33,942 nucleotides of DNA from Anaerolineae bacterium (GTDB lineage Bacteria; Chloroflexota; Anaerolineae; Aggregatilineales; UBA2796). The stretch is from the NCBI GenBank assembly GCA_019637555.1, contig JAHBVK010000061.1, forward strand, positions 1 to 33,942, in the 5' to 3' direction. Below are positions 32,697 to 33,942 of this stretch, piece by piece. How positions within the stretch are numbered: the first letter of the stretch is position 1; each line of letters opens with the position of its first letter. The notes under the pieces were generated by a model. That model made no database searches. It had not been told where the DNA came from and saw nothing but the letters and a program-made list of their open reading frames with translations. A program made the translations under genes and the position numbers.

Positions 32697-33239
32697 ATGG
32701 CAGTCAAAGCGAATCCTAGACATTTTGCTAGAAATTTGTTTCGAGCGTGCATCGTGGTTTGCTCGATATTAGGGTTAGCAATATGCTCAATGGTCTTTTG
32801 TCTACTAGCGATGGCGGCGGATGATGGACGCCGAGCAATTAGCTACAAGCAAATAGAATGGACTGCTACTGCAATTTGTAAAACTCATGTTGCTTTACCT
32901 CTGTCGCAGTCTGTTATCAGTGACCTGTGCCGCCGAGACCTAGTTCCTTCCATCATCGCGCGCTGTGATTCAACCAATGTTCAATTGCGAAGGCAGGATT
33001 TTGAAAGCATTATTCGAGCCGCTACGATAGTTGGTAAGAGCACCTATGCAAGTGTCAAACAAGATTTTGGGATGTACGAAACTGCCTGCTCTGCAATAAA
33101 TTCCTTCGGCAACTACTACACCTGTCAATATGATTTGAGTGGAAATGATCCCTATATTACAATCTCCTACGATGCAACCACTCAACTTGTCAAATCAATA
33201 TCGTCTCATTGGAGCGAATGCAACCTAATACTTCAATAA
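32697..33239 (+). CDS. Hypothetical membrane-anchored protein
   Basis: This 180-residue protein is read from the ATG at 32697. A TTG at 32673 could extend it by 8 residues. It has a basic N-terminus, one transmembrane or uncleaved signal helix (about 16-40, Cys-containing), then an extracytoplasmic region of about 140 residues with five Cys that could form disulfides. There are no recognisable motifs. The AT-rich DNA and lack of relatives by eye suggest an accessory gene. It lies next to the rpoC terminator. Confidence 0.6.
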   Translation: MAVKANPRHFARNLFRACIVVCSILGLAICSMVFCLLAMAADDGRRAISYKQIEWTATAICKTHVALPLSQSVISDLCRRDLVPSIIARCDSTNVQLRRQDFESIIRAATIVGKSTYASVKQDFGMYETACSAINSFGNYYTCQYDLSGNDPYITISYDATTQLVKSISSHWSECNLILQ

Positions 33240-33250
33240 TTATTCAATTT

Positions 33251-33296
33251 CAACGAAAAAACTCGCCCGATGAAGATCATTCCTCAGCGGGCGAGT
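33251..33296 (-). terminator. Intrinsic terminator of the rpoC transcript
   Basis: On the minus strand ACTCGCCCG (33288-33296) pairs with CGGGCGAGT (33261-33269), a 9-bp GC-rich stem. TTTTTT follows. It lies about 50 bases after the rpoC stop. Confidence 0.92.
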
Positions 33297-33344
33297 CCAG
33301 TTACATTTCAATTTACGACGCTTACGCAGCGGATCGCGGAGTGT

Positions 33345-33942
33345 TTACTCCATCCCGATCTCGCCGGGTTCGCCCATCTCCGGAATGTCGGAGAGCGCGT
33401 CCACATCGATCTCGGCGTCCATATCCAGCGCGCCCTGATCTTGCAGCGTCTTGTTCGGCGCGATCAGTTCGCGGTCTTGATAGGTGTGGAAGCCCGTCCC
33501 CGCAGGGATCAGCTTGCCGATGATCACGTTCTCCTTCAGACCGTACAGGCGATCTTCCTTGCCCTCGATTGCCGCGCCCGCCAACACCTTGATCGTGTGC
33601 TGGAAGCTCGACGCCGAGAGGAAGCTGTCCGTGTTCAGCGCCGCCTTGGTGATACCGAGCAGCACTGGCACGCCCGCCGCAGGCTCTTTGCCCTGAGCGA
33701 TCAGCTTCTCGTTCATATCGAGCAGCATCAGGCGGTCAATCAACTCACCCGGCAGCAGTTCGCTATCGCCGCTGCGCGTGACCTGTACGCGAGCGAGCAT
33801 CTTGCGGATGATCACTTCAAAGTGCTTGTCCGCGATGTTCACGCCCTGATTACGGTACACGTCCTGCACTTCCGACAGCAGGTAGTTAGCGCACGCCAAC
33901 TCGCCGTTGATGCGTAGGATGCGGTGCGGATTCTTCGCGCCT
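33345..33942 (-). CDS. rpoC: DNA-directed RNA polymerase subunit beta', C-terminal part (partial)
   Basis: This is the 3' end of rpoC, running off the right edge. The frame is open to base 33942 (the truncated start is beyond the window). Signature stretches are V-Q-D-V-Y-R-N-Q-G-V-N-I, K-H-F-E-V-I-I-R-K-M-L, P-V-L-L-G-I-T-K-A-A-L-N-T-D-S-F-L-S-A-S-S-F-Q and L-K-E-N-V-I-I-G-K-L-I-P-A-G-T-G, which are near-invariant in beta'. It ends with an acidic tail and TAA. rpoC normally follows rpoB, which should lie further right. Confidence 0.97.
   Translation of the reverse strand, partial: GAKNPHRILRINGELACANYLLSEVQDVYRNQGVNIADKHFEVIIRKMLARVQVTRSGDSELLPGELIDRLMLLDMNEKLIAQGKEPAAGVPVLLGITKAALNTDSFLSASSFQHTIKVLAGAAIEGKEDRLYGLKENVIIGKLIPAGTGFHTYQDRELIAPNKTLQDQGALDMDAEIDVDALSDIPEMGEPGEIGME

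Overview
The window looks like a chromosomal segment of a Chloroflexota (Chloroflexi) bacterium. This is an inference from gene content, not from a marker tree. The supporting content is: paralogous Uma2/DUF820 proteins plus a DUF4058 protein, a MoxR-DUF58-VWA-VWA operon next to a short HtrA-like protease, a form II coxSLM-type molybdenum hydroxylase operon, a LuxR/NB-ARC/TPR regulator, abundant HEAT and Kelch proteins, and many short palindromic intergenic repeats. Coding density is high and most operons have clear Shine-Dalgarno (SD) starts. The right edge holds the 3' end of rpoC, a core gene, so the segment is chromosomal.

Layout. 1-4850: a leftward metal-uptake operon (lipoprotein binding protein, ATPase, two permeases). 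A REP-associated transposase bracketed by inverted REP palindromes splits it. Its promoter has a dyad operator between -35 and -10, and both permeases carry extra C-terminal winged-helix-like tails. 5073-10272: a membrane-anchored trypsin-like protease, then the rightward moxR-DUF58-VWA-VWA operon, bracketed by palindromic repeats. 10396-12843: a leftward CHASE4-type histidine kinase and single-domain response regulator. 12844-17107: a long leader or regulatory region, then coxS-coxL-coxM with the form II AYRGAGR motif. 17190-22280: DUF4058, a GH16-like jelly-roll protein, a DHFR-fold reductase, a HEAT-repeat protein and an RseP-type site-2 protease. 22597-31656: an accessory-looking stretch with three Uma2 proteins, a secreted Kelch protein coupled to a small P-loop kinase, a candidate structured RNA with its own promoter and terminator (about 24748-24977), two methyltransferases, a large LuxR/NB-ARC/TPR regulator, an AhpD-like protein and a HAD phosphatase. 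31690-33239: AT-richer small genes of unknown function and an NTF2-like protein. 33345-end: rpoC 3' end with a strong terminator.

The items most worth follow-up are: (i) the unassigned structured RNA at 24748-24977; (ii) the permease-winged-helix fusions together with the dyad operator, which suggest a transporter that may regulate itself; (iii) the REP/RAYT system, with a related solo element about 14 kb away; (iv) heptameric degenerate tandem repeats in two intergenic regions; and (v) the Uma2/DUF4058 set, which shares a PD-(D/E)XK-like residue pattern. All homology statements come from reading motifs by eye. No database search was run.
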